A stretch of DNA of 64,000 nucleotides, taken from the NCBI GenBank assembly GCA_023512835.1, contig CM042085.1, positions 4,249,989 through 4,313,988 on the forward strand. Reading direction: 5' to 3'. Position 1 is the stretch's first letter; each line of letters starts with the position of its first letter. A model generated the notes under the pieces. The model saw only the letters and a program-made list of their open reading frames with translations. It was not told the origin of the DNA and searched no databases. A program made the translations under genes and the position numbers. The stretch comes from Taxillus chinensis. Lineage: Eukaryota > Streptophyta > Magnoliopsida > Santalales > Loranthaceae. Of this stretch, positions 1 through 13,480 are shown piece by piece.

Positions 1-799
1 TGAATGGTTAAGTTATAAATATAAGTCTGGCAGTGATTGTGAAGAATAATTGAATTAATGGTCTTGCGACATTGCTATGAGTGGTTAATAGAATTGAATT
101 CCTGGTCTCATGACTTTGATATGGGAGATGAATCTGCCCGGTTTATAGTTTTTAATAATTTTAAGGTGGGAGTATTATTTTTCCCACACCTTCATTGCCT
201 GTTTCTGTTTCCATGCCGTGTTTCTACAAGATATGTCAAGGAGGATGTTTTTTTCTTTCCCATTTTAACATTTTTAGTGGTTCTTTCAATTATATACTGC
301 TTCGATAGTTACTTTACTTTTTTTAAACATGTGCAACAAAGAATTGAATGGTTACTGTAGAAATATGTGCCTGGCACTGGCACTGATTCAGAAAAAATGT
401 TGAATTCAATTCATGGTCCCGTGATGTTGCTATGGGAAATGAATCTGACAATCTAGTGTAAGAATGTCAAGGTGGGGGTATGAATTTTCGCAGTTTTAGC
501 TCCATTTCCTGTTCTGACGTCATGTTTCTATGAGATATGACGAAGAGGATGTTCCTCACCATTTTTGAGTGTCCTTTGATCAGTTGTATACTGTCTGGAT
601 GGTTAATTTCAATTTCACATAATTATATGTTTCTGATTCATATTTCAACTTGTACAATTAATAAGATGACATGCGTAATTGAGTGCTTGTCAGATTCATT
701 CTTCTGTTTGTTTTACTGTTTACCCTTTCTCTGCAGTTTATATCTTTGTTCAATAATCAAACATCTTATAGCCCTTATTTGAATGGCCTTCTTATGCAG
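1..799 (+). repeat. AUG6 intron sequence with a diverged tandem duplication
   Basis: This stretch is the end of an AUG6 intron; the acceptor CAG is at 797-799. Blocks recur about 290-345 bp apart. GAATGGTTA at about 3 returns at about 346. The stretch around GGAGATGAATCTG (103-137) returns as GGAAATGAATCTG (413-447). The GTTTCTA-AGATATG block near 220 returns near 527. The copies are well diverged, so this is an old duplication. I see no coding exon of AUG6 here. Confidence 0.5.
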
Positions 800-3700
800 G
801 CTAGAATAGCTCTCGAGCGCAGACGATTTCTCAAAAATGCTGAGGCTGCAGTCCAACGACAAGCTATGTGGTCAAATTTGGCTCATGAAATGACTGCAGA
901 GTTTCGTAGTCTTAGTGCTGAAGAGGTAGAAGGGCAAGTCATTCATTATCCCACTCAGGGATTTGTTCGAATGTACGTTTCCTTTTCTATGTAGTTTCGC
1001 TGGAGCTATATCTTATGTTTTCATTTTGCACTCAGGCTTATTTGCAGCAAGAGCTGGAGAAACTGCATGATTTGAGGAATAAAGTAAAGCTAGAAGATGA
1101 AATGTGGGATGACCGTGTTTCTAGTTCTAATCAGAGCATTTCAAAGGCCACTCGATTGTGGGATTCTTTGTTGGCTTGTAAAAGTGAGTACACTTATAAA
1201 TCCTTCAAAAGTTTTAGTAATGTCATTTAATATTATTGAATGCAGGATAATATGACTTACGAATAACAACCATATGTGGTAGAATTGATTATGAAATTTT
1301 ATATTTGATAAAAAATGAAGAAATTTTGTGTTGGTCTTGGTATATTTGTGGTGTTTAGTTTTTAAATTCAAATGAATTGTGTTGCTAGTTTACTTTCATA
1401 TAAATATTGAGTAGATCACAAAATGTTTCCATGGGAATCACATGAAAGTATTGCTCTCAAATGCGATTGACATCAATGCCTCGTTATTACTTATTATTAC
1501 TGTTGGAAGCATCACATTTTTCATTAAAAAAAGAATAGGAGCTGTCATAGGATACTAATTTCATTACCCTCAAACTTGATTATGACATAACTTGATTTTG
1601 TCATGATGTTGACTGTTTAAAATCTTTTCGAAACAATGAATCCATCCATGCTTAGGATGATCATACCTTGGACGTATGTAAGACTTTAATTGTAGTGCTT
1701 GTTAATAGTTTTAAGAGATTTCTTAGTGATACATCAAGAGTGCCTCATATCTGATATGGAAGTGTTAATTAGAAACACTTCAAGATGATTTGACGGATCA
1801 TGGAAGAGGTGGTATTATGATGTACCTGATATAATTGGTAAAGGTGGTATTATGATGTACATGCTATAATTGAACGCTAGATATTTTTGTAAACGGATAA
1901 TTGTACCCACTATATAGGGTTTGCTTTCACTAATTTTATAAAATAATACAAATTGACTTTGATTTTTTTCTTTCTCTTTCACAATCTTAATATAGTATCA
2001 AAGCAAATTGATCCACCGCAAAATTTTCTTCTTTCTTCGTTAATTTTTTGTCTTTTTTGACGCGATGTCTCAAATCGGTGATGGATTACGACTCCAAAGA
2101 GAGTTAAAATATGAATCGATTAAAGATTGAAGAACTCACCAGTGAGAATTACACCAACTAAACACACATGATGCTAATTGCTTTATCTGTGAAAAATAAA
2201 TTGGAATTTGTTGATGGTTCTATTCCTTAAGGTATTGACACTAATTTGCTTAATTTGTGGATTCACAACAATATTATTGTTATATTGTGAATCTTAATTT
2301 TGGTTTCAAAAGGAATTTTTGCTGGTATAATTTTTGTTGTTTGTGCATGAGAGATTTGGCTAGACCTAAAGGATTTGTTTTCTACAAAGGAACAAACGGA
2401 GATTTTTCATTGATGAAGACTCGGTTGGGTAATTTTGTGCTTTTAAAATAAGTTGTTTTTAGTTGTACCGAGAAAAAATTATGTGAAAAGTAGGTGAGTG
2501 TATGACAAATTATGATTTTATAAGTATTATAAATTTTAAAAGTAGGTAATAAGTATTCGGTAAATAAAAAATAAAATTATTGTGGATGATTTAAAAAAAA
2601 ATATTTTTTACTTTTTAAATTTTAAACTTGCATCTTTTTTCTTTTTGATTTTTAAATGCGGTTAATATTTGTATTTTATAAATCTCTAAGTTAATGCTTG
2701 GTAAAGTAACTTTTAAATTGCTTATGTTTTTACCTTTTAAAAAGTAGATTTTTTATAAGTATTTTTTTTAATTTATCAAAGAATTTTGGTGATAATGCTT
2801 ATAAAATAAGTGTTTCTCAAACACAATATCAAACTGGACCAAATTTGTGTTAAAAGTATAACTGAATTAGTACCTACTTCAAGAAACTGAAAATTACATG
2901 GGAAGAACTCAATAATTACAGACCCAATTGTTCTTGTGAAAAATGTACTCATAATGGTGTTAAAAACCTCAACGATCATCATAAAATAGAGTACATAATG
3001 TCTTTCTTAATGAGACTTGATGGTTCTTCTCATGGATCAAATGCTCCCTATTAATCGTGTTTTTTTTTGGTTGTTCAAGAAGAACAACAAAGGACTACCC
3101 ATTCCTATGATTCGAGCAGTTCTCCTGGAACAATGGCCTTTACCTTAAAAAATTCTTGTTTTAATTCTAGTTTTGGACACATTGTGGATCGTTGCTATAA
3201 ACTCCATAGATATCCTCCTCGATGTAAACATAAATCCAACAACTCATGATGCTGCTCATCAAGTTTATGTTTTTGATCATAGATCAGACAAATTTGATTC
3301 TTTTGGTGATTTTGTTTAGAATCTGAATCCTAATCAATATTTGCAGCTAATGTCCATTTTTTCTACACACTTGGATTGCTCAGCACGTGTCTCCAATGTC
3401 CCTGATGTCTCTCAAACCGATTGTCTCACATGTACTTGCTTTTCTGCCCCTTGAATCCCTCCATTTCATCTGATCTGTTCTGGCTGGTAGATTCAGGGGC
3501 TACTTGACATATACGTTCACAAGCTAGCATCTTTATCTGCTGCAATAGTTTCTTTGCCAAATCATTCTTAGATTTTGGTTCATTTTGCTGGAGATGTTAA
3601 ATTGTGCGTTGATCTTGTGATTATGTTGTAAACTGATAATTGTACCCACTATATAGGGTTTGCTTTCACCAGTGTAATAAAATAATATAGAATCAGAACG

Positions 3701-6700
3701 ACTTTCTTCTCTTCTTTTTCTTCCATCTCTTCATTCTCTTTCACAATGTTAATAGATTGCACACAATATCAATGAATACATTCTTGGTGTGTAGGATCTT
3801 TGATTGAAAATTCCCTTTTTAAACAAATACAATAGCCTTATGGTGCATGGCACATTACTTCATGTGCTTGAATTTTCTTTTGGAATGTAGTGATGTACTA
3901 TTGATATTGATAACATTATTCTTTGAGTTAATGTGTCAAGTGTTTCAGTTATTCTTGTTTTGATTGGGGTTTCTAATTGAGATGCTTCCATCTTGAACTT
4001 GCTAATGCGATAATTTGTATATTCTAGCTTGAACTTTGTTCATTTGAATATTACTTTATCAAAATTTTAGGACAAATTTTATTTTGCACATGCTATTTCA
4101 AATTAGGTTCGAAACTATCGTTAGTTGTGAATGCCTTGCATTTTCCCCTAATACAGAGTACTTTGTTCAGGTCAGCATGAAGTTCTTGCTTCAGGCCCAA
4201 TTGAGGACTTAATAGCTCATCGGGAACACAGGTAGTTTGTCATCTCATGATATCTCTGGCTATTGAAATGACATTTACTTGCCTACCTTCTTATATGTTA
4301 TGTCCATACATAGGTACCGTATTTCAGGGTCATCTTTACTTGCAGCAATGGACCAAAGTTCTAGACCCGGTGATCTGGCCTCTACGCATTTGGATGATAA
4401 AGAACAGATTGATGATAGAAGTGGAAGGGCTCACCCCACTGTTGATATTGCAGAAATTCTTAGACGTTGGACACATGCTTTACAGCGCATTCATAAACAA
4501 TCACTTCATCTGGTATCCTATTTATATATTTGATCGCAAATGTCTGCAGATTTTTCTTCTTGTTTTTTGGCTTCATTTTGGTCATATGATCTGAAATAAA
4601 TTAGTAATATGAAATGCAACGCATTCTGGCCCACTATCTATAAGCAGTATATTTGTGAATTGTGCATTAATTTTCATGTGCCCAGAAGGGGGTGGGGTTC
4701 CCCACTGGAGCGGTTGAGTTCATAGTTCAAGTGTCGCTTAAGCGTCTAGGCAATATACACTGCTTTATTTTGATACCCTTTGAAAAGAAGGGGAAAAGCA
4801 TGTGCTTTGGGTGGCTGAGCCTTGCTGAAGCATCGCTTCAAACGCCCAGGGACTATGAGAAGCCAAAGGGTTGCTTTGGATGATATATATATATATATAT
4901 ATAAGCTTGTACCATATGCAAACCAACGTTGTTTTGCATATGGTATAAATAATTTGAAAAATGTAGTCCCTTGAGAAACCTGCGCGAACGTTGTTACAGC
5001 ATAGGCGATGAGAGCTGATTTTCTTGCTCAGCGACAACTTCTATTCTCTGTTCTTGGCAACAATGATGGTTGAAGGAGGCAATGGTGACGATCGAAGGAA
5101 GCAACAGTGGAAGGTGTAGGAGGTGATGGCGACAGTTGGAGGAGGCAATGACTTCTATGTCTCAGAAGCTTCTCTTTTCTCTGCTTGGTATTTGGGATGG
5201 CTTGGCTAGTATAAGTTTGTCAAAAAATATATGTAAATCCTTCTTTACCCTTAGTTAGCTGATTCATTTGAGATTTTGATATTATTGTTTGAAAGTTAGA
5301 AGAAGTAATGAAAATTTTTAAATGTACTCGATATTTCTTTGTTCTTGCTGCTGTCAATTTCTTGGGTTCTTTGTTTTACCTTAACTCGTCATGCCTTGAT
5401 CATATGCCTTATATTTCTTGATGTCTCGATCATTTATTGACCAATTATCAATGTGATAATGACATTTGATATACTTATTAATTTTCATATTTTTTTTAAA
5501 TTTAAATTATACTACACTTTGGCTTTGGTGACTTTGTGAACACTTTATTGGCCACTTTATTGCTAAGGCGGATGAGCTCCCCTTGACTGCTTTGGTTCAC
5601 TTGGACGCTTTGAAAACTTTGGTTGAGTTTTAAACAGTACAATTCTGTTCTTTACCACTAATCCATACACTCCATCACTATTCTAAAAGACAGCCTGGAC
5701 AGCTGGCTTGACAGTAGGTGACCAATAGCGGTCCCGTCCAGGCCATAAAACAGCTATTGCCATTTTGTTCCCTGTAATACCATTTGGACGACCATTTTTT
5801 GGTTGTCTGCACTGTGTTTGACTGACCATCCAAACATTCAAAGTGGCCGTTTAGACAATAATTTAATTTTTTTTTGAGGCAGAAAAAGAAACTATAGACG
5901 GGTTAGAGAAAATATGGGGAGAGGAGAGGATAGGGGGAAAAACTACACAAAAAGGGATTGAGGTTTGCCGCACCATCGTTGCCATGGTGGTGCTGGCATA
6001 GGACAAGAAGACCTTGAGGTTGGCTAGGTGGCTGGCATAGTCAATACGGGTGGTGATAACGCGATCACTCTTGAGTTTGACACCCTAGAAGATGGGCTTA
6101 GAGGCTTTGATGGAGTCATGGCTGTTGTCAATTTGTGAGGTTGGAGGAGTTGACATCATAGAAGTGAGGTTTGAGATGGGTATCAAAATCAAGCATGGTG
6201 AAATTGTTCTATATGGTAAGGCTGGTGGAATTGATAAAGTGTGAACATGAATAGGGGTCTTAAACGTTTAGGCCTGCTTTTAAATGAGCTAGAAATCTCT
6301 AGTCCAATTCAGCGTGCGGGCCAGGTTAGCTCATGGACTAAGCCCTTATTATTATTATTACATATACTAATTGCGCAAATATATTTACAAGTAACATAGA
6401 GTCTAATGGTTGGATGTTATTTGTATTTTACATGAAATCTTGGGTCCTAGCTGCACTGACATTATTTTAATGTTTTTCAGCATATATAGCACCGGATTGG
6501 GGGGCTTTGTTGGGCTTGGCGTTGCCTGGGTGGCAAGGGGGCTCGATGGGCTGCGTGGGTGGGGGCCTGACGAGTTTTAGTGGATTGGGTGAGGGTGGGG
6601 CGGTAAGCTATGTGGGTTGGGCTGGGTTTGAATTCTGGGCCGGCCTTGTATAAGGCTATAGCCCGTGGGATGACCGTATCGGTACAAGCCAAGCCCGTTT

Positions 6701-9700
6701 AAACCGTGGCCCGCGGGTTAAAAATCATATAGGCCCGTTGTTAAACGGGCTAAAAATATAAAGTCCGGCTCGGTCCATATTACGGGTCAGCCCGTCGGCC
6801 TCTTGGCCCATTTAATACCCCCTAAACATGAAGGGTATCGGGGTAAAGCCTGGCGTTTTTTGCTCCATTTAATGTCTGCCTTCCTCTATCAAGTTGGCAG
6901 GTTTAAGTTTTCCTCTCTACTTGTAAGCTGCCAAGTTTGCGTTTTCTTCCTGTAACCTATTTATAAAGCAAACAAAACATATATAAATGAACATATATGT
7001 TATTTTTTTTATAATTTATTTGAGAAAATGTTGTTTTTTATCACGCAAATTAATAAAATTACACATATAAATTGTCTTTTTTCACCTAAACCTCACCATT
7101 AATAAAATTACATGTACATGTGAAATCAAACTCCAGTTGTGGGAATAACAATCCTTTTTATATTGAGTTTAATGTGTGTGTATATATTCATCTTTAAGTA
7201 CTTGTAAAAATTTTAGATGGAATGAGTTTTCAATTATATAAGTTTTGTATATTTGAATTTGATGTATATTTAGTTTCTTTAAAGTTTTTTCTATCCATTC
7301 GTTGTCATTTTCAAGAAGTTCTTGAAGATTCCAAATAGAATTATGCTATGATAGAGGAAATAAAAGTATGAAGGAAACATTATATGGTCTAAATTAGTCA
7401 TCAAGAACTTTGTTTGGATGATTAAGTTACTCAATGCAGGTTTTGGTTTTAAGTAGACCTTAGTTGATCATATTCTTTTCTGTAAAAAGTTAATGATGCA
7501 TGATTATTATAGGTAATAACATAACCGGGATAAAAGCTTCGTTTTCGCTTGATAAAAGAGTTTGAGATGAAAGACTTGAGAGCTTTAAAATAATTTCTCG
7601 ACATTGAAGTATCTCGATCTATGTAGGGAATTTTTCTCCCTCAATGAAAATATGTTTTAGACGTTTTAGTTGAAACCAATAACTTCGGTAACTTTGCCTT
7701 TGAACTTGCAATGCAAATACTTTTATTGAGATGAACCATGGTTTAAGTATCTATCCCAATAAGGTTTTTACGAACAAAGAGTCAATTCATGCATCATCCT
7801 GAATGATTAACATATGGATAATGTGAATTGTATTTTGGCATATTTGAAGTTTTTTCCAGGTAAAAATATTATATTTTTTTTAAACATGGGCACCTAGACA
7901 TTATGAGATATATTGATTCCGAGTTTGTTGAATCCAATTTGAAGAGAAAGTCTATTTTCAGATATGTGACATATATAGGTAGTAATTTGGTAATTTGGAG
8001 AAGTAAGAAATAAAATATAGTTTATTTGTTTGTTCATAAGTTGAATATCAAACTCTTTATCATGTTACTACAAAACTCATGTGGTTGTATATTCTTTTAT
8101 GTGATTTTGGTTATGGCATTCAGAAATCATAATGCTTTTATGTGATAATACAATTGCTATTGAGATAACTAATAATTCAGTGCGGCATGATCGAATCAAG
8201 CATGTTCAATTCAATAGAAATTACATCAAGAATAATTTAAATTATAGTATAATAAGGGTTTCCTATATTAAAAGAATAAATCAACTTGATGATATGATGA
8301 TATATGCAATTTTTTGGTATTCCTTTCTTGTTTAAATTGGACATATTTAATATATATATGCACCAACATGAGAGGGAGAGTTAGAATAAGCTTTCAATTA
8401 TATAAAATGTCAAATATTTATAATTATTTTATGTATATTTAGTTTCTTTTTAGGTCTTTGGTATTGTGTGTGTATATATATATATACACACGAGTAATGT
8501 AATCTATCAAAGTAAAAAAGATTTTTAAAATATTTTTTTTTCTACTATTTTCTTAGTGCACGTGTCCTTGCCATTTTCAGTTGCCTTCACGTAACTGTTT
8601 GATTTCAGATGGAGTTGGATATCTTGTCTTCTTTGAATGGTCAATTTTAATTTGATGAAATTTTCTTGCAGATGTAACATTCTAAAGTTTCCCGTCAAGT
8701 GTTCCATTACATTTAAATATCTAATTACACTTTTAAGTGTTTGTGATTCCTATTAAAGAACTGTTTGGCAGTCTAGCTAGCATGCTTCTTTTTCTCGCAT
8801 TTTTAAAAACTTTATTTATTGAGTTATGCGTTAAATGTTCTTAAGATCTCCTAAGTGATGATATCTCTTTATGTCAAAACAATATTGTAGGCAAAAGCTA
8901 ATGGTGGGGATGGTCCAGATATTCTGCGAAGTTCTCACGGTGGAAGTGGACATGCTGAATCTCTTGCAGCTACTCTTGGAGAACACCGCCAGCACCTAGC
9001 CAGCATACAGGTAATATATTGATCGATGTTTCTTATTTACAAAACACGCAATTGACCTTTATCACCCAAGCTAGGTCTCAGAGCTTTGTTGTGCCCCCTG
9101 GATGTTGCACTGAACCGACAATTTTATGTACTCTCTCAACATTACTCTTGATGAATGAACGCCCTGTAACATGTCAAAAAATTGTTCTCCTCTGGTCAGC
9201 TGCATGTATTAGAGAATCATTGAAAGTGGTCGGAGTTGGCGCCTGGCCTCTTGTTTTTGCTAGCTTAATTCAATAGAAAGGATTAGAATTGGTTTCATTT
9301 GGCACTTTTTCATTGTTGTTTTCAACTGAGGTGAATTTTTTTTCTCTTTTGAGATTGTTACAAGCATGAAAGCTGACCTTATTTGTTTGGAAGTTTTGTG
9401 ACTGACCTTATGGCCATGCATTGTGGCACTTCTAGTTGTCATAGCTGCAAGTCTCTTTAATTTCATTTGCCAACCTTGGGGAATCTGGATGCTTTCTACA
9501 GTTTTGAGTATGGTTTAATTGTCTCTAAGCTCAAACTTATTAAAATTTAGAAATCATATTGCCAGAGACTTTGCGCTTTTTTGCTGCGGTTTTTTTAAAA
9601 ATTTCTCTGTAATAGTTCTCTCATGAAAGCTATTCATCTTTCCATTCAAGCTGAAATTGAAAGTTACCTGCAGCCACTCTGAAATTCAACACATTTCCCC

Positions 9701-12700
9701 TAATGTGCAGGTGCTTATCAACCAACTGAAGGAAGTTGCTCCATCAATACAGACGTCGATATCAGAGCTCACTGAGGAGGTGAATAGCATTTCCTCTAGG
9801 CTTCCTCTAATGACTAAACATCATAGCAGATCTGCTTCGCCCATTCAAGCTCAAAGCAGTGGAAGGACTTTGGTAAGATACATATTGTAAAAAATTGCAC
9901 CGACTGAATGTTCTTCCCGTAATTGATGCAACTGCGCAACCAATGACTTTGCTTTGCTCCGTGCAGGAAAATAATACAGATGAAGCTTCTGACGTAACAT
10001 CAAAATTGTCGATGGTTCAGCTTGATAAAGCTTCGGCCAGTCCACCCGCTTTAAAACTCCCACAGTTATTTAGTTTAACACCTAATTCTTCTGGGAAAGG
10101 CGGAAACATGCAAAAAAGACAGACTACAGCTTCTCAAATTAACCAACTAGAAAATATGTCAGAACGAAGGCCTGGAAGCAAGCCTTTGTCAAACAGTCAC
10201 ATAGAAAACCCTGCACAAGGTGTGTAGATTGTGCAGTTCCCTCTCAATATACTTTGTTTGGGCCATTAAAGGCATTTATCTGTATGTTATTTAAACAACT
10301 CTACTATGATCTAATTTTCAGTTTTTTTTTCTACAGTCAGTGACAATTCCTACGTCCAGACCTTAAAAAGATCTGTTAGAGAAGCAGCTTTTTCAATTCA
10401 ATCATACAATAAGGAATCTTCACAAGACAGTCGCTCTGATGATGGTTCTGAGCACTTCTTTGTACCCCTTTCGGCTACAGGGTTATCTGGCTCGGGCACT
10501 GAAAAAGCAGTTACATTAAAGAGTAAACGGTTGTTTGCAAACCAAGCTAACACATCCTTGCTTGAGAATCATGTTTCAGACGTTCATGTTGGTAGCAAGT
10601 ATGATGAATTTCCAGACATGTTGAATGGATGGGGTTCACCGTTTGAGTTTGACCAAGTAAATGGATTTCTCTCAGAAGCTGGTGCAAATTCTACTGCTTC
10701 TGATGCACAGAGTTTGTTTTATGATGTTGATGAAGGTCAAGATCAGGTCTTCTCACCTCCTTTGCTAATGGATTCAGCAATTTTGGCAGACACATATGAG
10801 GATTTACTTGGTAAGTTGACTTGATGGAAGTTTATTGCTGTTCTTTACTTGTTGATTGTTTTTCTCCCTCAATTCCTTGTCTTTCTTTATTTTCTTGATG
10901 GTCCTCTCTCCATCGGGATTGCTATTTGACTTCATAAATAAAAGAAAACCTCAAAGTACAGACCCCGTTAGATTTTCCTGAATTTACAGATAAATTTGGT
11001 CATAACTAAAAGGGAAAAATTCAAAGTACAGCTAAACATGAACACTTACCCTCTAATGATTAATAAAGTACAACAATATGAATTTTGAGTATTTAGTGTG
11101 GGCCAAAACCACTGGGACACTGTCTCACTAGCTTATGTGAGTAGGTGAAAATAAAATACATGAATAATCAAAATGATGGCTGAAATATAAAGGGAACATG
11201 CCAGATAATTCAAATAAGTCCCCAGTTTCTAAATTTGACCTACTAATTTGTTCTCAGTTCATAAGCAACTTCAGGTAACTTCTGTACTTACGGGCTCATT
11301 TTGTTTCGGGGAAAATGTTTCCCAGAAAATGGTTTACTAATTTTCTTGTTTGGTGAAACAAAAAAGGAGTCAACCGAAAATGTTTTCCTGGTCAAAATGA
11401 AGTACAGTTCATTTTCCACAGCCGATGCTCAATTCCCAAATCCCAAATCTTGTTGTTCACATCTTCCTCCATGCTTATATATATACACACACACACATAT
11501 ATTCATCTTTCTCTCTCTCTCTCTCTCTCTCTATGTATATATATACACACATATAGAGTCATGTTACATAGAGGATGTGAGACCACTATCTTATCATGAT
11601 AATTTATAATCTGAACCATCAGATCAAAATTTAACCGTCCAGATTAGACTTTCATAGTAGATTCATTGTAGCAGAGCTACAGTTAAATAAATTGATTACA
11701 AAACTTTATAGTTCATATTAAAGTTCTTACGATAAGAAGCTATATATATATATATATCTTGTAGTAAAATTCTATACATATATATATATACATATACATA
11801 CATATACATATATATATATATATACATATACATATACATATATATATATATCTCCAGTCGTGACCATCACCACAGCAGCAGCACTATTTTAGGTCAATTG
11901 TCCCCCAAACCTCCAACCCCATGAATTGAAGCTCAATTGGTGACACCAGCCCTCACTGTTTCTGGGTTTTGTCCATGACCTCAAAGCGCCCCATTGACCA
12001 CTTTCACCCCCCTCCAGTTGTTGCTCTAGATCTCCATGATTCAGTGCTGCTGCTGCTTCTGTGATCAAGTAGAAGGCAGCTATCACCATTTAAGCCATCA
12101 CAACAGATCTACATTCTCAATGTACATTCTCCATGATTTTGGAATTTACAGCACGACCTTGCATCCAAATCTTGCTAAATTATCAACGACTTTAATTTTT
12201 GTATTTTCTTACCTTATTCCATTCTGGTTCTTTCCTCACTTTTCTCAATCATCTGTTGAAGAACAGGATTCGCAATGACTATTTTCTATCATTTTCTTTT
12301 TTTCTTTTTAACCAAACAAGAGAATATTTTCCTTTAGAAGTATCTCAAACAATGGAAAATAATTGCTTGAAAAATATTTCTAACGAAGTTATTTTTCTAA
12401 CGTAGTTATTTTCCAAAAAAACAAATAGAGATTGGCTTAGAAATGAGAAACAAAAATAGAACTTACTTTATGAGAATATTAGAGTATTCGGGATTCAAGT
12501 AAGGCATCATCCCCTCTATATCCTCCAGCCATTAGAACTCTGCGTGACACTATCCAATTGGCAGATTTAATCAATCAGATTATCTAATCCAACACTGCAG
12601 TTACACAGCAACAAACCAAAGCATCAGCAAGCGAGAACCCTGCATTGCATGCAACCCTGTATAAATGATAATAATATTTTTAACGTCATTGTTTATATAT

Positions 12701-12841
12701 ATATATATATATATTGGTACTATGCTTCCATGCTTCCTTAATTTAAAATTCATCATTGTAAAGCAACTTTGATTTGATTCGATTTGATTTTTTTTTTCAG
12801 CACCACTATCAGAAACTGAAACCGCACTCATGGATCATTGA
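800..12841 (+). CDS. AUG6: AUGMIN subunit 6 (3' part, nine exons, 5' end outside window)
   Basis: Subunit of the plant augmin complex, which recruits gamma-tubulin to existing microtubules so that spindle and phragmoplast microtubules branch. Exons read by eye: 800-925, 1036-1183, 4171-4231, 4314-4512, 8891-9010, 9711-9872, 9967-10219, 10337-10810, 12801-12841. All introns are GT-AG and the phases agree; the sum is 1584 nt, or 527 residues plus stop. Recognisable plant AUG6 blocks include [36 protein letters not shown], the [19 protein letters not shown] block, [23 protein letters not shown] and the C-terminal [10 protein letters not shown]...[18 protein letters not shown]. The serine-rich middle region (exons 7-8) is poorly conserved in the family. 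The N-terminal exons are not between 1 and 799, so they lie to the left. Introns of 2987 nt (1184-4170) and 4378 nt (4513-8890) are swollen by retrotransposons. Family assignment is firm from remembered homology. Confidence 0.93.
1887..1993 (+). repeat. 5' LTR remnant of the intronic Copia element
   Basis: Matches 3626-3752 through TTGTAAAC-GATAATTGTACC, the TATATAGGG block and the CTTTCACAAT-TTAATA tail. The true left end is unclear because similarity fades before 1887. Confidence 0.6.
3626..3752 (+). repeat. 3' LTR remnant of the intronic Copia element
   Basis: Partner of 1887-1993, with the same TATA-like TATATAGGG and polypyrimidine tail. It carries about 20 extra bases in the CT-rich part. 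Confidence 0.6.
4513..7200 (+). other. AUG6 intron, repeat-rich, no gene
   Basis: First part of the 4378-nt AUG6 intron. It holds a TA dinucleotide run at 4882-4903 and an unclassified repeat (about 4685-5650) with recurring GCTT-AAGCG and CTTTG blocks. A GC-rich stretch at about 6250-6830 is packed with short inverted copies of GCCCG/CGGGC, such as GCCCGTTGTTAAACGGGC at 6734-6751. Clusters of such GGCCCG motifs are known from subterminal regions of plant hAT elements, so a non-autonomous hAT element is likely, but I could not fix its ends. No open frame here resembles a protein I know. Confidence 0.4.
7213..8480 (+). mobile_element. Degenerate Copia retrotransposon (RT/RNase H part) in an AUG6 intron
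   Basis: Reading with stops and shifts, 7360-8335 follows the Copia pol order. It starts with a decayed LKKSLYGLKQSPRAWF-like block (about 7360-7420) and then a YFLGIEV-SR-like block (about 7590-7660). Next come [10 protein letters not shown] at about 7985-8015 and an RNase H tail at 8132-8335 ([22 protein letters not shown]). GAGGGAGAG at about 8371-8379 fits the polypurine tract. A segment after it (about 8381-8470) resembles 7213-7290 (CAATTATATAA, ATGTATATTTAGTTTCTTT), consistent with LTR remnants. The element is dead and sits in the sense orientation. Confidence 0.75.
10811..12800 (+). repeat. Last AUG6 intron with MITE-like and simple repeats
   Basis: The intron runs from donor GTAAGT at 10811 to acceptor TTTCAG ending at 12800. 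It includes a CT run (about 11506-11531) and long TA/CATA tracts (about 11743-11852 and 12698-12714). A possible MITE spans about 11293-12430: its left end (GGGCTCATTTTGTTTCGGGG) is roughly complementary to the right end (TTTTCCAAAAAAACAAATAG). The segment 11560-11770 is a diverged copy of 16190-16420. No protein-coding signal is seen. Confidence 0.4.
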
Positions 12842-13480
12842 GAGCCACTCTCTGCATTGCTATTGTGTTCTCCAGCAAGTACTGTGCCTTCATTGTTTTC
12901 TGTTCTCCTTGCAGTCCAACACACTGGCAGCAGGAGTTGCATAATTTCTTTTTTACTCACTGGCTGCTCGTATGATTCTTATTTTTTCATCCCCTTCCTT
13001 ATTCATCCTTCTTCTTTCAGCATTGTTATGTTTAGAGGGGACAATGGACCAACCCGCAACACCATTGTATATGCTTGGTTTGACAGATTCTTTAGCCCGA
13101 TATGAGCATATCGTGCAACTCCGTACATATCTGAATCTTGAACGCCACGGATTACAGTCAAGCAGATCAATATGGTATTCTTTGAACTTCCCCAGTTATG
13201 TTCTCCAATATTTGGCAATGAGCTGTACGTATGAAGTTAGGGTAACTGCATTAGTACTTGGTTTGGAATGGGGGGGTGAGTTAGCCATTGGCTTCATGTT
13301 CTTTGGCTTTTGTGGGTGTCAAGCTGTGAAAGAGAAGAAAATGCATTAGTGGTAGCATTGGAGATTCATTTGTTTCTGAGCTAATCTATATGTATCTGGA
13401 TCTGACTGGTGTATTTCATGGAATGCCATTGTGTTTATTTCAGATGGATGAAGAATGAGAGTTCCGACACTGATTTTCTT
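12842..13480 (+). other. Likely AUG6 3' UTR
   Basis: Sequence directly after the AUG6 stop codon (12839-12841). Short open frames here show no family resemblance. The exact poly(A) site cannot be seen, and a 3' UTR intron is possible. Confidence 0.4.

Larger units (their letters stand above)
1887..3752 (+). mobile_element. Degenerate Ty1/Copia retrotransposon in an AUG6 intron
   Basis: Two similar segments (1887-1993 and 3626-3752) share a block beginning TTGTAAAC-GATAATTGTACC and a tail rich in TTCTCTTTCACAAT, and look like remnants of 5' and 3' LTRs. Just after the first is AGTATCAAAGC, a decayed form of the usual initiator-Met tRNA primer site. The interior reads as Copia gag near 2111-2230 ([10 protein letters not shown], a stop, then [18 protein letters not shown]), a zinc knuckle near 3148-3240 ([16 protein letters not shown]) and a protease DSGAT motif at 3490-3504, followed by a stop. 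Integrase, RT and RNase H are missing, so the element is internally deleted and dead. It lies in the same orientation as the host gene. A 34-bp tandem duplication precedes it at about 1807-1874. Confidence 0.8.
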
